22,753 bases of DNA from CAVURW01 sp963743595 (lineage in GTDB: Bacteria; Verrucomicrobiota; Verrucomicrobiia; Methylacidiphilales; UBA1321), in NCBI GenBank assembly GCA_963743595.1, contig CAVURW010000219.1, positions 1-22,753 on the forward strand, given 5' to 3'. The number at the start of each line of letters is the position of its first letter. Position 1 is the stretch's first letter. Under the pieces are notes generated by a model. It ran no database searches and was not told where the DNA came from. It saw nothing but the letters and a program-made list of their open reading frames with translations. Positions 21,880 through 22,753 of the stretch are shown here, piece after piece. A program made the position numbers and the translations under genes.

Positions 21880-22753
21880 TTAAGACAGCGCGACGTTATT
21901 CTTCGTTAAACAGGCATTTATCGCCAACGACAAATCGCTCGTTATTTCCAGGGAATCAACCTGGGTGCCGATCCAAACACGAACGCGAAAAGTGAGGCCC
22001 GCTGCCGTAAGACTGGTCACCAGGACCTGCGGCTCCGGTTCTCTGAGTACACGCGGATCAGAAAACGCCACCTCTTTCAGCATCGTCATGATCTGTTTGG
22101 GATCGACTTTGGAAGAAACCGAAACGGGAATTTCGACGATTCGATTTGAGCTGCTGAGCGACCAATTTGTTACAGGGTTCGAAATGAGATTCCCATTCGG
22201 CAAGATCAGCTCGGAGCCGTTACTCAAACGAACGACGCTCGCGCGAATCCCGATCCGCTCGACGACGCCAATGGAAGTGTCGACCTGGATGGTGTCTCCT
22301 ATTTTGATGGGGCGCTCAAAAAGCAGGATGATTCCAGCGACGAAGTTATTGACTATGTTTTGCAAGCCGAAGCCGAGTCCGACCCCGAGTGCACCAGCGA
22401 AGACGAGTAGTTTGGAGCTATCGATTCCGATAGCGCCGAGTGCGGCCAGAAAGCCGAGCACGAGTACCGAGTAATGAACCATTGACGAGATCGAATAGGC
22501 GATCCCGCGAGTGAGTTGCATTCGCGGATAAACCTCCGCTTCGAGAACAAAACGCGCGAATCTGGAGATAAAGAAAGCGCCCCAGATGGTAGCGGCTCCT
22601 GCCAATAACGATCCGATCGAGATTGAGAGCGAACCCCAATAGAGCTTTGTTGCCAAGAGCGCCCGAATGCCCTCTCGAACCGGGGTTAGCAGCGAGAAGA
22701 GGTAGAGCACTTCAAATAGCCATATGCCCACGGCAATCGATCTCACCATCATT
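21880..22753 (-). CDS. MscS-family mechanosensitive channel, 5' part outside the window
   Basis: At least 290 residues are visible and the reading frame runs off the right edge, so the true start is probably outside; the ATG at 22752 is not a safe start. Membrane helices include residues ~9-25, ~42-62 and ~85-107. The pore-lining helix follows, with the MscS signature SSKLLVFAGALGVGLGFGLQ, then NIVNNFVAGIILLFERPIKI and GDTIQVDTSIGVVERIGIRA. The beta domain has LSNGSELILPNGNLISNPV and the C-terminal alpha/beta domain ends VRVWIGTQVDSLEIT. All the hallmarks of the channel core are present. Such channels open on hypo-osmotic shock and release solutes, which fits a locus with trehalose and stress genes. 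It converges on the DUF6600 gene. Confidence 0.92.
   Translation of the reverse strand, partial: MMVRSIAVGIWLFEVLYLFSLLTPVREGIRALLATKLYWGSLSISIGSLLAGAATIWGAFFISRFARFVLEAEVYPRMQLTRGIAYSISSMVHYSVLVLGFLAALGAIGIDSSKLLVFAGALGVGLGFGLQNIVNNFVAGIILLFERPIKIGDTIQVDTSIGVVERIGIRASVVRLSNGSELILPNGNLISNPVTNWSLSSSNRIVEIPVSVSSKVDPKQIMTMLKEVAFSDPRVLREPEPQVLVTSLTAAGLTFRVRVWIGTQVDSLEITSDLSLAINACLTKNNVALS

Overview
The window looks like the chromosome of a soil-type Gram-negative bacterium, most likely Verrucomicrobiota or Acidobacteriota. The basis is indirect: lipoboxes and an AsmA-like DUF748 protein imply an outer membrane, and the mix of small stress-protein families with large hybrid kinases is typical of those phyla. 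I cannot fix the taxon from the sequence alone. I see no rRNA, tRNA or CRISPR array.

Layout. (1) Positions 1-4000 are a decay zone: a frameshifted XRE-type regulator, an intact small lipoprotein, a broken membrane-protein gene, an IS630-type element whose transposase carries at least five frameshifts but whose terminal repeats and TA target sites are still clear, a probable group II intron 3' tail, a strongly structured stretch, and fragments of what look like plasmid or integrative-element genes. (2) Positions 3978-5543 hold treZ (trehalose release from maltooligosyl-trehalose) on the minus strand. Its last part is lost and replaced by unrelated sequence at the edge of the decay zone. (3) Positions 5855-10932 are an island of small stress-associated proteins: a two-helix membrane protein, DUF1328, CsbD, DUF748, a BamE-like lipoprotein, DUF3309, a 44-aa membrane peptide, an lmo0937-type peptide and a ferritin-like helical protein. 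It includes two single-domain response regulators. Several of these genes are shorter than 60 codons. (4) Positions 11136-11687 encode a secreted proline-rich protein built on a 54-bp tandem repeat. (5) Positions 11943-18275 form a tight operon: CHASE3-HAMP-GAF hybrid kinase with three receiver domains, CheR methyltransferase, stand-alone CheB methylesterase, and a receiver-kinase protein. No MCP, CheA or CheW is present. (6) Positions 18607-22753 hold a zinc-ribbon metallopeptidase, a DUF883-like membrane-anchored helical protein, a DUF6600 secreted protein with a charged repetitive tail, and a 5'-truncated MscS channel.

Reading of the whole. Regions 3-6 are coherent as an envelope, osmotic and desiccation stress locus. 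A multi-input phosphorelay with its own methylation enzymes sits next to CsbD-like, small membrane, ferritin-like, periplasmic and mechanosensitive-channel genes, and the stand-alone receivers are natural phosphate acceptors. The most interesting idea is that CheR and CheB act on the Glu/Gln-rich coiled coil of the neighbouring hybrid kinase rather than on a chemoreceptor. That is inference, not shown by the sequence.
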